The notes under the pieces were generated by a model. The model had not been told where the DNA came from. It ran no database searches and was given only the letters and a program-made list of their open reading frames with translations. Positions 42,941 through 51,762 of a stretch of 64,000 nucleotides of DNA are shown in pieces; within the stretch, counting starts at the first letter, position 1, and the number at the start of each line of letters is the position of its first letter. The translations under genes and the position numbers were made by a program. Source of the stretch: CAYONP01 sp964405335 (GTDB taxonomy: Bacteria; Armatimonadota; UBA10988); assembly GCA_964405335.1 (NCBI GenBank), contig CAYONP010000002.1, positions 56,723 to 120,722 of the forward strand, written 5' to 3'.

Positions 42941-42956
42941 CTGAGAATGAGAACAG
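42941..42956. promoter_or_regulatory. Fur/PerR-like operator candidate
   Basis: CTGAGAATGAGAACAG contains two GATAAT-like hexamers (GAGAAT, GAGAAC) in tandem. It lies in the 156-base divergent region between the P1B ATPase and the flavodoxin genes. Metal control would suit a P1B-4 pump. Based on resemblance alone. Confidence 0.25.
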
Positions 42957-43018
42957 GTCGCGGTCACGCCGACAGGACGCGCCGGACCGAGCGCGAAGCC
43001 ATCACCGCGAGGTTGGGC

Positions 43019-43579
43019 ATGGGCAAGGTGCTGGTGCTGTTCGATTCACAGACCCAGAACACCGCCAAGATGGCGGCGCTGGTGACCGAAGGCGCGGCGG
43101 CCGTTGAGGGCGCCGAGGTGCGCCTGCGGCACATCGATCAGGCGTCGGGCGACGACCTGCTCTGGTGCGACGGTATCGCGCTCGGCTCGCCGACGCACAT
43201 GGGCCAGATGTCGTGGAAGATGAAGCGGTTCTGGGACGAGTGCGGCGTCTGGGGCCGGCTCGACGGCCGCATCGCGGTCACCTTCTCGTCCGAGGGCGGC
43301 CACGCCGGCGGCTCGCAACTGTGCTGCCTGAGCCTCACGCTGGTGCTGATGAACTTCGGCTGCCTGGTCCTCGGCATTACCGACTATGCCGCCTACTGCT
43401 ACACCCTGCACTACGGCGCCACCGCCGTGCGTGAGCCGCGCGCGCCGGGCGACCAGGCCGCCTGCCGGCTGCTCGGCCGCCGCCTGGCGCTGGCCGTGCG
43501 CGCCGGGCACGTCGACCTCCGCGAGCCGGGCGAGCCGGGCCCGCTGATGCACGCCAAGCCGGCCGACTGGCCCTGGTGA
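43019..43579 (+). CDS. Flavodoxin-fold NAD(P)H:quinone oxidoreductase-like protein
   Basis: 186 residues. Flavodoxin fold with phosphate loop SQTQNTAKMA (near 10-19), ALGSPTHMGQMSWKMKRFWD, and SSEGGHAGGSQL. These match the WrbA-like group that binds FMN and reduces quinones, or acts as an electron carrier. ATG at 43019 has GAGG upstream. Divergent from the P1B ATPase and four bases before the Fpg-like gene, so coupled to DNA repair and perhaps metal or oxidative stress. Confidence 0.82.
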   Translation: MGKVLVLFDSQTQNTAKMAALVTEGAAAVEGAEVRLRHIDQASGDDLLWCDGIALGSPTHMGQMSWKMKRFWDECGVWGRLDGRIAVTFSSEGGHAGGSQLCCLSLTLVLMNFGCLVLGITDYAAYCYTLHYGATAVREPRAPGDQAACRLLGRRLALAVRAGHVDLREPGEPGPLMHAKPADWPW

Positions 43580-43583
43580 CGCG

Positions 43584-44495
43584 ATGCCCGAGCTACCCGA
43601 CATCGAAGCCTACCTCGCCGGACTCGAGCCGCGCATCGTCGGTCAGACCGTCGCCTCGGCCGTCTTGACGAGCCCGTTCTTGCTCCGCACCGCCCGTCCG
43701 CCGCTCGACGGCCTGCTCGGCCGAAGCGTGATCGGCCTGCGCCGGCTGGGCAAGCGGATCGTGTGGGAGCTGGACGGCGAGCTGTTCGCGGTCTTCCACC
43801 TGATGATCGCCGGGCGGCTGAAGTGGCTCGCACCGGGAAAGGCCGCGCCGGCCGGCAGCCTGATCACCTTCGGCTTCGACACGGGCACTTTGGCGCTGCT
43901 CGAGTCAGGCAGCAAGAAGCGCGCGTCGCTGCACCTGGTGGAGGGAGCCGCCTGCCTGGCCGAGCACGACCGCGGCGGGCTGGAGCCGCTCGCCGCCACC
44001 GTCGACCAGCTCGCCGACGCGCTGCGGCGCGAGCGGCACACGCTCAAGCGCAGCCTGACCGACCCGCGCCTGATCAGCGGCATCGGCAACGCCTTCGGCG
44101 ACGAGATCCTGCACGCCGCCAGGCTCTCGCCGGTGATGTTGACCGACCGGCTCGACGAGGCGGCGATCGCCCGCCTGCACGCGGCCATGGTCGAAGTGCT
44201 GAGCACCTGGCGCGGGCGGCTCTGCGCCGCGGCGCGCGAGCGGTTCCCCGAGCCGCGCGAGGTGACCGCCTTCCGGCCCGAGTTCGCCGTCCACGGCAAG
44301 TTCGGCCAGCCCTGCCCGGTCTGCGGCACGGCGGTGCAGCGCATCCGCTATGCCAGCAACGAGACCAACTACTGCCCGACCTGCCAGACCGGCGGCCGCG
44401 TGCTGGCCGACCGCGGGCTGTCGCGTCTACTCGGCGAAGACTGGCCGCGGACCGTCGAGGAGCTCGAGCAGATGCCCGGCCTGGCGCGACGTTAG
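43584..44495 (+). CDS. Fpg/Nei family DNA glycosylase-like protein
   Basis: 303 residues. Base-excision repair fold: catalytic MPELPD N-terminus (Pro2, Glu3), H2TH region with LISGIGNAFGDEILHAA, and a C-terminal zinc finger CPVC/CPTC. In standard MutM and Nei the finger has Arg before the last Cys pair (gRsTyyC); here it reads YASNETNYCPTCQ, with Asn instead. The chain also runs 30 residues past the finger. The lysine (GKRIVW) is kept. So it is likely a glycosylase of a divergent subgroup rather than MutM. ATG at 43584 is four bases after the flavodoxin stop. Confidence 0.85.
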   Translation: MPELPDIEAYLAGLEPRIVGQTVASAVLTSPFLLRTARPPLDGLLGRSVIGLRRLGKRIVWELDGELFAVFHLMIAGRLKWLAPGKAAPAGSLITFGFDTGTLALLESGSKKRASLHLVEGAACLAEHDRGGLEPLAATVDQLADALRRERHTLKRSLTDPRLISGIGNAFGDEILHAARLSPVMLTDRLDEAAIARLHAAMVEVLSTWRGRLCAAARERFPEPREVTAFRPEFAVHGKFGQPCPVCGTAVQRIRYASNETNYCPTCQTGGRVLADRGLSRLLGEDWPRTVEELEQMPGLARR

Positions 44496-45607
44496 CCGGG
44501 CCTGGCTGGGTCGACGCCACTGATCGGGCGCAGCACAGGCGCCGCGGCAAGCAGCGTCACCAGCGCCAGGCTGAGCGCGAGCACCGCGACCAGGCCGACG
44601 ACTGCGCCGAGCGGCTGTTCGAGCGCCTCGCCGAGGGTGGTGCGGCGGAGCAGCTCGAGCACCACCACGTGGCTGAGGTAGAGACCATACGAGGCGCGAC
44701 CCAGCCGGCTCCACAGTCCAGCAGTCCAGCGGCAGGCGAACAACAGGGTCAGCACCGGCAGCGCCGCGAGGGGGGTGTCCCAGGTGCCGAATCCCAGGAT
44801 CGCCTGCTGCGCCGCCGCGCCGCCGCCGGGCTGCCAATCGAGCAGGCTGTAGCGCCGCACGGCGACGCCGAGCAGGCAGGTGGCCGCCACCAGCCCGACG
44901 ATGCGACGGCTCGCCGGCAGGGCCAGCCGCTGGACGACGAACTCGAGGTGCGGCGCGGCGGCCAGCCCGAGCACGAACCAGGGCAGCCAGCTCACCGCCG
45001 CCAGCGGGCCGGCGCGCAGGTAGGCGGCGAACAGGCCGGGCGAGTCGGCCAGGGCCCACAGCACGGGCGTCCAGATTGGCCGCGCCAGCGCCGCGACGAA
45101 GGCGACCGCGGCGATGGTCGCCGCGCCGCGCGGGCTTTGCACGAGACGGCCCAGTCCGCGCTGGAGCAGCGGGAAGAGCAGGTAGAGATGGACCAGCAGC
45201 GGCACGAAGTAGGTGTGGTAGCTGGCCGATCCGGCGAGCCAGTCGGTGGCGATGCGGCGGAGCGACGGCTCCGATCCAAGGAGCGTCAGCACCGCCGACC
45301 AGAGCAGATAGGCGGGCAACAGCCGCGCTGCACGGCGGCGCAGGAAGTGGCGGTACGGCACCGGCCGCCGCTGCGCGCGGTGGCCGAGCAGCGCGGCGGA
45401 GATGAGTAGGAAGCCGGGGACGCAGGCGCGGGCGGCGGTGTCGCCGAGCACCAGGCCGAACAGGGCGAGTGAGCCGAGCCGGTCGGGGTCGAGCAGCGGT
45501 CCGGCGAACAGGTGGATGACCACCACGCCGACGACCAGGGCGCCCTTCACTGCGTCGACCGACTCGATCCTCCCGCCGGCCGGCTCAGTAGGTTTGGGGC
45601 CAGTCAT
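44492..45607 (-). CDS. Acyltransferase family 3 (OafA/YrhL-like) membrane protein
   Basis: 371 residues with about ten membrane helices. The family adds acetyl or other acyl groups to exported sugars. RIESVDAVKGALVVGVVVIH carries the N-terminal motif, with RRRAARLLPAYLLWS and LYLSHVVVLE later. I chose ATG at 45607 because family members begin close to there; ATG at 45634 is possible. The gene overlaps the LacD-like gene by 23 bases and ends overlapping the Fpg-like stop on the opposite strand. Confidence 0.85.
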   Translation of the reverse strand: MTGPKPTEPAGGRIESVDAVKGALVVGVVVIHLFAGPLLDPDRLGSLALFGLVLGDTAARACVPGFLLISAALLGHRAQRRPVPYRHFLRRRAARLLPAYLLWSAVLTLLGSEPSLRRIATDWLAGSASYHTYFVPLLVHLYLLFPLLQRGLGRLVQSPRGAATIAAVAFVAALARPIWTPVLWALADSPGLFAAYLRAGPLAAVSWLPWFVLGLAAAPHLEFVVQRLALPASRRIVGLVAATCLLGVAVRRYSLLDWQPGGGAAAQQAILGFGTWDTPLAALPVLTLLFACRWTAGLWSRLGRASYGLYLSHVVVLELLRRTTLGEALEQPLGAVVGLVAVLALSLALVTLLAAAPVLRPISGVDPARPG

Positions 45608-46421
45608 CGTCACCGTCCACGGCCAGGCCGGCATGGCGCGGGTGCAGCGACCAGGGCCGGCAGGCCTCCGATTCGAGGATCAGTCGGCGCAGCCGCCGCA
45701 GGGCGCACTCGGTGGAGTCGTCGCGCCAGACGCCGCCGCCGTCGTAGAACCCGCAACAACCGGCCTCGGCCGCGGCCGACAGCCGGCGCAGCAGCGCCTC
45801 GTCGGCACCGGGCGCGCCGGCCAGCAGCCACGGCGCCGAGACGGCGGCGCCGAGCTCGGCCAGCCAGGCGGCATCGGCATCGGGCGGCGGCCGGACGGCG
45901 AGCAGGTCGACCTGGGTCTCCGCGGCGCTCCATCGCGCGGCGCCGGCGAGTAGCTCGGCCGCCGCCTCGCCGAGCAGGTCGGGCGCAGCGCGCAGCTCCA
46001 GCACGAACGGCAGCTCGTGCTTGGCGCACTCGTCGGCGAGCATCTCGATGGTCGCCTCGGCCTTCGCACGCGTCGCCTCATCGCCTGCCAGCGGTAGCTC
46101 GAGGGCGAGCCAGGCGGCCGCGGCGCCGCAGCGCACGCTCTTGCTGATGCTCCACCCGCCGATAAGACCCAACGGCTCGTCGCCCGAGGCAGACGTTAGG
46201 GATGTGACCAGGGCCGCGCCGCGGTCGAGCGAGAGCGCGACCGCGGGCAGTGCGGCGGATGGCTCGGCGACGACGGCGGAGGCGTGGGTCGAGAGCCACT
46301 CTGCGGCCGTCACCGGCCCGTCGCGAGCGGTGCCGGGCAGGGCGGAGACGATCTGCATCCGGCCGTCATGGTCGGCGAGACCAGCGAGTCGACGCAATTT
46401 GCCGAGGGCGGCGGTCGGCAT
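45585..46421 (-). CDS. LacD-like aldolase homologue, probably inactive
   Basis: 278 residues. The fold resembles tagatose-1,6-bisphosphate aldolase (LacD): GKLRRLAGLADHDGRM near 7-22, RCGAAAAWLALELPLA (98-112) and ECAKHELPFVLELRA (131-145). The two lysines expected of the aldolase are gone: the KLLLYY-type Lys is Trp104 and the Schiff-base Lys of VLKVEFP is Ala175 (DLLAVRPP). So it is likely a non-catalytic sugar-phosphate binder, or a decayed copy. ATG at 46421. It precedes the acyltransferase and is divergent from the large kinase, 68 bases away. Confidence 0.65.
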   Translation of the reverse strand: MPTAALGKLRRLAGLADHDGRMQIVSALPGTARDGPVTAAEWLSTHASAVVAEPSAALPAVALSLDRGAALVTSLTSASGDEPLGLIGGWSISKSVRCGAAAAWLALELPLAGDEATRAKAEATIEMLADECAKHELPFVLELRAAPDLLGEAAAELLAGAARWSAAETQVDLLAVRPPPDADAAWLAELGAAVSAPWLLAGAPGADEALLRRLSAAAEAGCCGFYDGGGVWRDDSTECALRRLRRLILESEACRPWSLHPRHAGLAVDGDDDWPQTY

Positions 46422-46489
46422 CGCGCGGGCCTCCGGCGGTCGCTTGGCGGCGCGGCGGTCGAGTCCTCCAGCAAGCCGGCAGAGGGTCG

Positions 46490-49400
46490 ATGAACAGTGT
46501 GTTGAACCGACAATCGGCGGGCCGACGAGCGCCGGCCCGGAGCGCGGCGATGAGCGACTTCGAGCCGGGCCGCCCCGCGCGTAGCGCGGCCCGGGTGGCC
46601 CTCGCTTACGGCCTGCTTGCCGCCCTGTGGATTCTCGGCTCCGACGCCGCGGCCGAGCATCTCGCCGGCGACCTGGCCAGTTCGGCGCGGATGCAGACGG
46701 TCAAGGGGCTGTTCTTCGTCGGCACCACCGCGCTGCTGCTCTACGCCCTGGTCCGCGGCGAGGTGGCGCGGTTGGTCGCCGTCGGCCGCGAGCTGCTGCG
46801 CGCCCAGGAGATGCTCCGCGCGCTGTTCGACCAGGCGCCGTTCGGCATCGCCGTCAGTCGCGGCCGCAACCCGCTGACGGTCAACGCCAGGTTCCTCGAG
46901 GTGTTCGGCTTCGCCGCCGATGACCAGCCGAGCAAAGAGACCATCGCGGAGCGCTTCGCACCCTCCGAGCGCGACCGGCTGACCGATCTCAACCGCCGTC
47001 GCGAGGCTGGCGAGGTCGACCTGGTCAGCAGTTACGAAGCAACGGCGCTGCGCCCCGATGGCAGCGAGTTCCCGGTCCAGCTCGACATGGCCACGCTCGA
47101 CCTGGTCGACGGCCCGGCGACGCTGAGCTTCGTCCGCGACATCACCGCGCGGCGACACGCACTGCGGGCGCTCGAGCGCAGCGAAGCGCGCTTCCGCGCC
47201 ATCTTCGCCGACGCGCCGGTGGCCATGCTCCTGACCCGCGACGGCCGGATCATCGATGCCAACGCCACCTGCGCGGGCCTCCTCGGCGTCGTCGAGCCGT
47301 CCGACTTGATTGACCGCCGGTGGGCGACTGTCTTCGCCACCGAGCAGAGCGACCCCGATGCCGAGGTGGCGGAGACCAGGGGAGTGACAGACCTGATCGG
47401 CCGACGCGGCGAGGAGCGGTTCCCGGCGCGGGTCCGCTGGGGCACGGTCGAGCTCGACGACGGCCCGGCCAAGCTCTGCCTGATCATCGATATCACCGAG
47501 CAGACGGCCGCGCTGGAGGCGGCCCGCATCGGCGAGCGCAAGCTGGCCGCGCTGTTCAACTCAACGGTCGAGTTCCTCGCCCTGCTGCAGGTCGACGGCA
47601 CCATCCTCGGCATGAACGATGCGGCGGCGCAGTACTCGGGCGACGAGCCGGCGGCGGTGGCCGGGAGGTGCGTGTGGGACCTGCCCTGGCCGGGCATGGC
47701 CGAAGAGCACTGGCACTGGTTGCGCGAGGCGGTGGCTTGGGCGTCCGAGGGTGAGTTCGTCCGCGACGTGCTCGAGCTCGAACACCCGGCCCGCGGCCCG
47801 GTCACCCTCGATCTGTGTGTCCAGCCGCTGGTCGACGAGACCGGTGAGGTTCGCGAGCTGATCCTGGAGGGCCGCGACATCACCGGCGTGCGCAGCGCGC
47901 AACGCCAGGCCGAGCGACTCGCCGCAGGGCTGCGCGAGGTGGTCAGCATCACCGACCGGCTGCTCGAGCACACCGAGGTCGAGGAGCTCTGCCGCGCGGC
48001 CGTCGAGCTGGCCCGCGAGCAGCTCGGCGTCGAGCGCTGCTCCATCTACCTGCGCGATGGCGAGGTCTATCGCGGCACCTGGGGCACCGACGGCGAGGGC
48101 CAAACCTGTGACGAGCGGCACCGGAGCTTCACCACCGACGACTGGACGCCGCCGGGCAAGCTCCACAGCCTTGACGGCGTGCAGCACTGGCGGCTAATTG
48201 ACCCGCCCGGCGAAGGCCCGGGCTGGACCGCGGTCACCCCGCTCCACTCGCACGCCGGCGAGCTGGGCGTGCTGTTCAACGACACCAAGCTGACCGGCGC
48301 GCCATGCGAGCCGGAGCAGCAGGACCTGCTCAGCGTGCTCGCCGGGCTGCTCAGCGGGATCATCCAGCAGCTCCGCTTCCGGACCGAGCTCGAGCGCGTC
48401 AACCGCCTGCTCGAAGGCACCTTCGAGAGCCTGGCCGAAACGGTGCTGGTGATCGATCCCGCCAACCTGCAGATCCACCTGGCCAACCGTGCCGCCGAGC
48501 GGATGTTCGGCCGACCGCCCGAGAGCCTGATCGGCGGCTCGACCGCCCTGCTCATGCCGCCCGCCGCCGCCATTGCCGAGATGGTCGAGCAGACGACCGA
48601 AGCGCTGTCGGCCGACGGCAGTTTCAGCGGCGAGACGGTGATGCGGCACCGCGACGGCACGCGGCTGACCACCCAGGTCCACGCTCGGACCCTCGCCGGC
48701 ACCGCCGCCGACGAACCGCGGCTAGTGATCGCCATCCGCGACATCACCGCCCAGCGCCAGGCCGAGGACGAGCTGCGCGCCGCGACGGCCAATCTGGCCG
48801 GGATCATCGAGGCCACCCCCGCCGCGCTGGCGGTGACCGACACCGAAATGAGGGTGACCGTCTGGAACCGCGCCGCCGAGGAGCTGTTCGGCTGGACCGC
48901 CGACGAGGTGCTCGGCCGGCCGCTGCCGACCCTGCCTCCCGGTGGCGACGAGGAGGTGCGGCGGATCCACGCGCGCCTGCGCGAGGGCAAGCTGGTCCGC
49001 GGCGCCGAGCGGGTGCGCCTCCGCCGTGACGGCAGCCTGGTCCAGGTGTTGCTCTCGGTGGCCGAAGTGCCAGGACCCGACGGCCAGCCGGCCGGCCACG
49101 CCGGCGCCTATGTCGACATCAGCGGCCGCAAGCGGCTCGAACAGGCGCTACGTGAGAACCGCGAGCGGCTCCGCGCCTCGGCCCTGGAGCGCGAGCTGAT
49201 CGAAGCCCAGCAGCGCCGCGAAATCGCGGTCGAAATCCACGACGGCGTCGGTCAGGAGCTGAGCCTGCTCAAACTCCACCTGGCCGGCCTCGACGATCTG
49301 CTGCGCGGCCCCGGCAGCAAGGCCGCGCTGGCCAACTGCGGCGAGACGATCGACCAGGTGATCGGCAGTCTGCGCGGCCTGGTGGCCGAGCTGAGCCCGC

Positions 49401-49825
49401 CGATGCTCTACGAACTGGGCCTCGGTTCGGCGCTCGGCTGGCTCTGCGAGCAGTTCTCGCAGACCACGCCGGTGACTTTCGAGGCCGACCTGCCCGCCGG
49501 CCTCGACCCGCTGCCGACCACCGTGGCAGTCTTGCTCTTCCGGGTAGTACGTGAGTTAATGCACAATGTGGTCAAACACTCACAGGCCGAGAAGGCAACA
49601 GTCCACGCACAGACGCGCAACAATCAAGTCACTTTATGGGTCCACGATGCAGGAGTCGGGTTCGACCCGGCGGAGATCGAGGGTATCGGTCGAGCGGCGA
49701 CGGGCATCGGGTTGTTCAGCATCCGGGAACGGGTGGCGGCCGTGGGCGGGAGGGTCACGGTCGACAGCCGACCGGGTGTCGGCACGAAGGTTACCGTTCA
49801 GTTGTCACTGCCCGCCGGCGCGTAG
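46490..49825 (+). CDS. Large multi-PAS/GAF sensor kinase, NarL type
   Basis: 1,111 residues. Two membrane helices near 30-55 and 75-95 (TVKGLFFVGTTALLLYALV), then three PAS domains (about 105-440), a GAF domain (about 470-620, with CSIYLRDGEVY), two more PAS domains (about 630-870), and a HisKA_3 box EIHDGVGQELSLLKLHLAG followed by HATPase (RELMHNVVKHS, DAGVGFDP). This is the class that phosphorylates NarL/LuxR regulators, and one starts 24 bases later. ATG at 46490 follows AGAGGG. Bases 49531-49650 use AT-rich codons unlike the rest of the gene. Confidence 0.92.
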   Translation: MNSVLNRQSAGRRAPARSAAMSDFEPGRPARSAARVALAYGLLAALWILGSDAAAEHLAGDLASSARMQTVKGLFFVGTTALLLYALVRGEVARLVAVGRELLRAQEMLRALFDQAPFGIAVSRGRNPLTVNARFLEVFGFAADDQPSKETIAERFAPSERDRLTDLNRRREAGEVDLVSSYEATALRPDGSEFPVQLDMATLDLVDGPATLSFVRDITARRHALRALERSEARFRAIFADAPVAMLLTRDGRIIDANATCAGLLGVVEPSDLIDRRWATVFATEQSDPDAEVAETRGVTDLIGRRGEERFPARVRWGTVELDDGPAKLCLIIDITEQTAALEAARIGERKLAALFNSTVEFLALLQVDGTILGMNDAAAQYSGDEPAAVAGRCVWDLPWPGMAEEHWHWLREAVAWASEGEFVRDVLELEHPARGPVTLDLCVQPLVDETGEVRELILEGRDITGVRSAQRQAERLAAGLREVVSITDRLLEHTEVEELCRAAVELAREQLGVERCSIYLRDGEVYRGTWGTDGEGQTCDERHRSFTTDDWTPPGKLHSLDGVQHWRLIDPPGEGPGWTAVTPLHSHAGELGVLFNDTKLTGAPCEPEQQDLLSVLAGLLSGIIQQLRFRTELERVNRLLEGTFESLAETVLVIDPANLQIHLANRAAERMFGRPPESLIGGSTALLMPPAAAIAEMVEQTTEALSADGSFSGETVMRHRDGTRLTTQVHARTLAGTAADEPRLVIAIRDITAQRQAEDELRAATANLAGIIEATPAALAVTDTEMRVTVWNRAAEELFGWTADEVLGRPLPTLPPGGDEEVRRIHARLREGKLVRGAERVRLRRDGSLVQVLLSVAEVPGPDGQPAGHAGAYVDISGRKRLEQALRENRERLRASALERELIEAQQRREIAVEIHDGVGQELSLLKLHLAGLDDLLRGPGSKAALANCGETIDQVIGSLRGLVAELSPPMLYELGLGSALGWLCEQFSQTTPVTFEADLPAGLDPLPTTVAVLLFRVVRELMHNVVKHSQAEKATVHAQTRNNQVTLWVHDAGVGFDPAEIEGIGRAATGIGLFSIRERVAAVGGRVTVDSRPGVGTKVTVQLSLPAGA

Positions 49826-49849
49826 CCGCTCGCCAGTTGGGGCGCGGTG

Positions 49850-50491
49850 ATGGCCACATCGGTGCTGTTGGCGGACGACCACGCGATCCTGCGCGTCGGC
49901 GTGCGCGCGCTGCTCGAGCGCGAGGGCGACCTGCGCGTCGTCGGCGAAGCCGGCGACGGCCGCACCGCGGTGCAGCTCGCCCGCGAGCTGCAGCCCGATG
50001 TGGTGGTCATGGACATTGGCATGCCCGAGCTCAACGGCATCGAGGCGACGCGGCAGATCAGCCAGGAGCTCGGCTGCGCCGTGGTTGCGCTGTCAATGCA
50101 CGGCGACCGGCAGTTCGTCTCGAGCATGATCCGTGCCGGTGCCGTCGGCTACGTGCTGAAGGAGGCCGCCGCGGTCGAGCTGGTCACCGCCGTGCGGGCC
50201 GCAGCGCTGGGCCAGCGTTACCTCAGCGCGGCGGTCAACGACCTGGTGCTCGACGACTATGCCCGGCGACTCGACGAGGGCGACGAGGCGGTGCTCTCAC
50301 CGCGCGAGCAGGAGGTGCTGCAGCTCCTCGCCGAGGGCAACTCGACCCGCGCGATCGCCGAGCGACTGCACCTCTCGGTCAAGACCATCGAGACGCATCG
50401 CGCCAACCTGATGGGTAAGCTCGACCTGCACAGCGTCGCCGAGCTGACCAAGTACGCCATCCGGCGCGGCTACACGTCGCTCGAGAAGTAG
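49850..50491 (+). CDS. NarL/LuxR-family response regulator
   Basis: 213 residues. Receiver 1-120 with DDHAILRVGV, phospho-acceptor Asp in VVVMDIGMPELNG (about 54) and VLKEAA; LuxR-type HTH at 145-205 (LSPREQEVLQLLAEGNSTRA, IAERLHLSVKTIETHRANL). It is the partner of the kinase just upstream. ATG at 49850 or GTG at 49847 could start it. The last 22 bases overlap the end of the tRNA methylthiotransferase on the other strand. Confidence 0.93.
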   Translation: MATSVLLADDHAILRVGVRALLEREGDLRVVGEAGDGRTAVQLARELQPDVVVMDIGMPELNGIEATRQISQELGCAVVALSMHGDRQFVSSMIRAGAVGYVLKEAAAVELVTAVRAAALGQRYLSAAVNDLVLDDYARRLDEGDEAVLSPREQEVLQLLAEGNSTRAIAERLHLSVKTIETHRANLMGKLDLHSVAELTKYAIRRGYTSLEK

Positions 50492-51753
50492 CTGTCGGCA
50501 CCCAGCCGCACGGTGGCCAGCTCGCCGGGCCGGGCCGAGCCGCGCGCGGCGACGCGCAAGTAGTCGCGGGTCAGGCCGGCGATCCGCCCGTCGCGCGCCT
50601 GCTCGACCAGAATCTCCGCCTCGGCTTCCTCGCGGCCCGCGCGGAACCGCATCCGCAGCTCGTCGCGCAGCGCGTGCAGCGCACGGCTGCGGGCCTGCTT
50701 CTCGGCCGGCGCAACGTCGTCCACAAGCGCCGCGGCGCGGGTGCCCGGGCGTGGCGAGTAGGCAAAGATGTGCAGGTCGGCAAACTCCATCCGCCGGCAG
50801 AACTGCAGGGTCCGGTCGAACTGCTCGCCCGTCTCGCCGGGGTAGCCGACCAGCACGTCGGTGGCCAGGGCCAGGCCGGGCATGGCGGCGCGCGCCCGCT
50901 CGGCCAGCGCGGCGTAACGGCGGGTGGTGTAGCCGCGGCCGATCCGGCGCAGCAGCTCGTCGTCGCCGCTCTGCAACGGCAGGTGGAGGTGTTCGCAGAC
51001 CGGCGGCAGATCGGCCATCTGCCGGAACAGGTCTGGCCCCACGTCGAGCGGCAGGATGCTCGACAGCCGCAGGCGCAGCAGGCCGGGCAGCGCGGCGAGG
51101 TCATCGAGTAGGCGCGCCAGGGGCAGGAACCGCGAGCCGCGCCGCTCGGGCTGGTCCCAACCAAAGGCGCCGAGGCGAATGCCGCACAGCACCAACTCAC
51201 GCGCGCCGCCGTCAATCCGCCGGCGCGCTTCGTCCATCACTTCGTCGTGCGGCCGTGAGCGGTGACCGCCGCGGACCGCCGGGACGATGCAGAAGCCGCA
51301 CACATGCTCGCAGCCGTCCTGCACCTTGAGCATCGCCCGCACCCGCGGCTCGGCCGGCTGTGCCGGCTGGTCGCTCGGCCTGAGCAGGCCCATTGCGCGG
51401 CGCCGCCGGAGTTCGAGCAGCACCGCCTCGGGCAGCAGCGCGCGGTCGCTCGTGCCGCGGACCAGGTCGACCTCGGGCATGGCCCGCAGCACCGCCCGGC
51501 CGACGCCCTCGGCATAGCAGCCGGTGACCGCGACCACCGCCGATGGGTTCGGCCGCGCCACGCCGCGAATCAACTTGCGCGCCTTGCGATCGGCGACCAG
51601 GGTCACGGTGCAGGTGTTGATCACGTAGGCGTCGGCCGGCTGGGCGGCTTCGACGATGGTGCAGCCGGCGGCACGAAAGGCCGTGGCCAGGTGCTCGGAA
51701 TCGGCCTGGTTGACCTTGCAGCCGAGCGTGGTGAAGGCAATGCGGTAGGCGAT
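50470..51753 (-). CDS. mtaB: tRNA methylthiotransferase MtaB (t6A to ms2t6A), near-cognate start
   Basis: 427 residues if it starts at ATC 51753. Radical SAM enzyme that adds a methylthio group to t6A37 of tRNA. The first cluster Cys are in TTLGCKVNQADSEH, INTCTVT and AVTGCYAEG; the radical SAM triad is CEHVCGFC; a TRAM domain ends the protein. ATG 51624 lies downstream of the essential GCKVN motif, so it cannot be the true start. In frame upstream, between the stop TAG at 51765-51763 and GCKVN, there is no ATG, GTG or TTG. ATC at 51753 is placed correctly behind AGGAG; ACG 51756 and ATT are other choices. The name is shared with the unrelated methyltransferase at 462. Confidence 0.9.
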   Translation of the reverse strand: MAYRIAFTTLGCKVNQADSEHLATAFRAAGCTIVEAAQPADAYVINTCTVTLVADRKARKLIRGVARPNPSAVVAVTGCYAEGVGRAVLRAMPEVDLVRGTSDRALLPEAVLLELRRRRAMGLLRPSDQPAQPAEPRVRAMLKVQDGCEHVCGFCIVPAVRGGHRSRPHDEVMDEARRRIDGGARELVLCGIRLGAFGWDQPERRGSRFLPLARLLDDLAALPGLLRLRLSSILPLDVGPDLFRQMADLPPVCEHLHLPLQSGDDELLRRIGRGYTTRRYAALAERARAAMPGLALATDVLVGYPGETGEQFDRTLQFCRRMEFADLHIFAYSPRPGTRAAALVDDVAPAEKQARSRALHALRDELRMRFRAGREEAEAEILVEQARDGRIAGLTRDYLRVAARGSARPGELATVRLGADSYFSSDV

Positions 51754-51762
51754 CGTTGGCTC

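Noticed and set aside
42932..42946. GGGATGCGGCTGAGA resembles the start of a TPP riboswitch
   Set aside because: The remaining conserved elements (the CTGGATAATGCCAGCG-like second half) are missing, and neighbouring genes are not thiamine-related.
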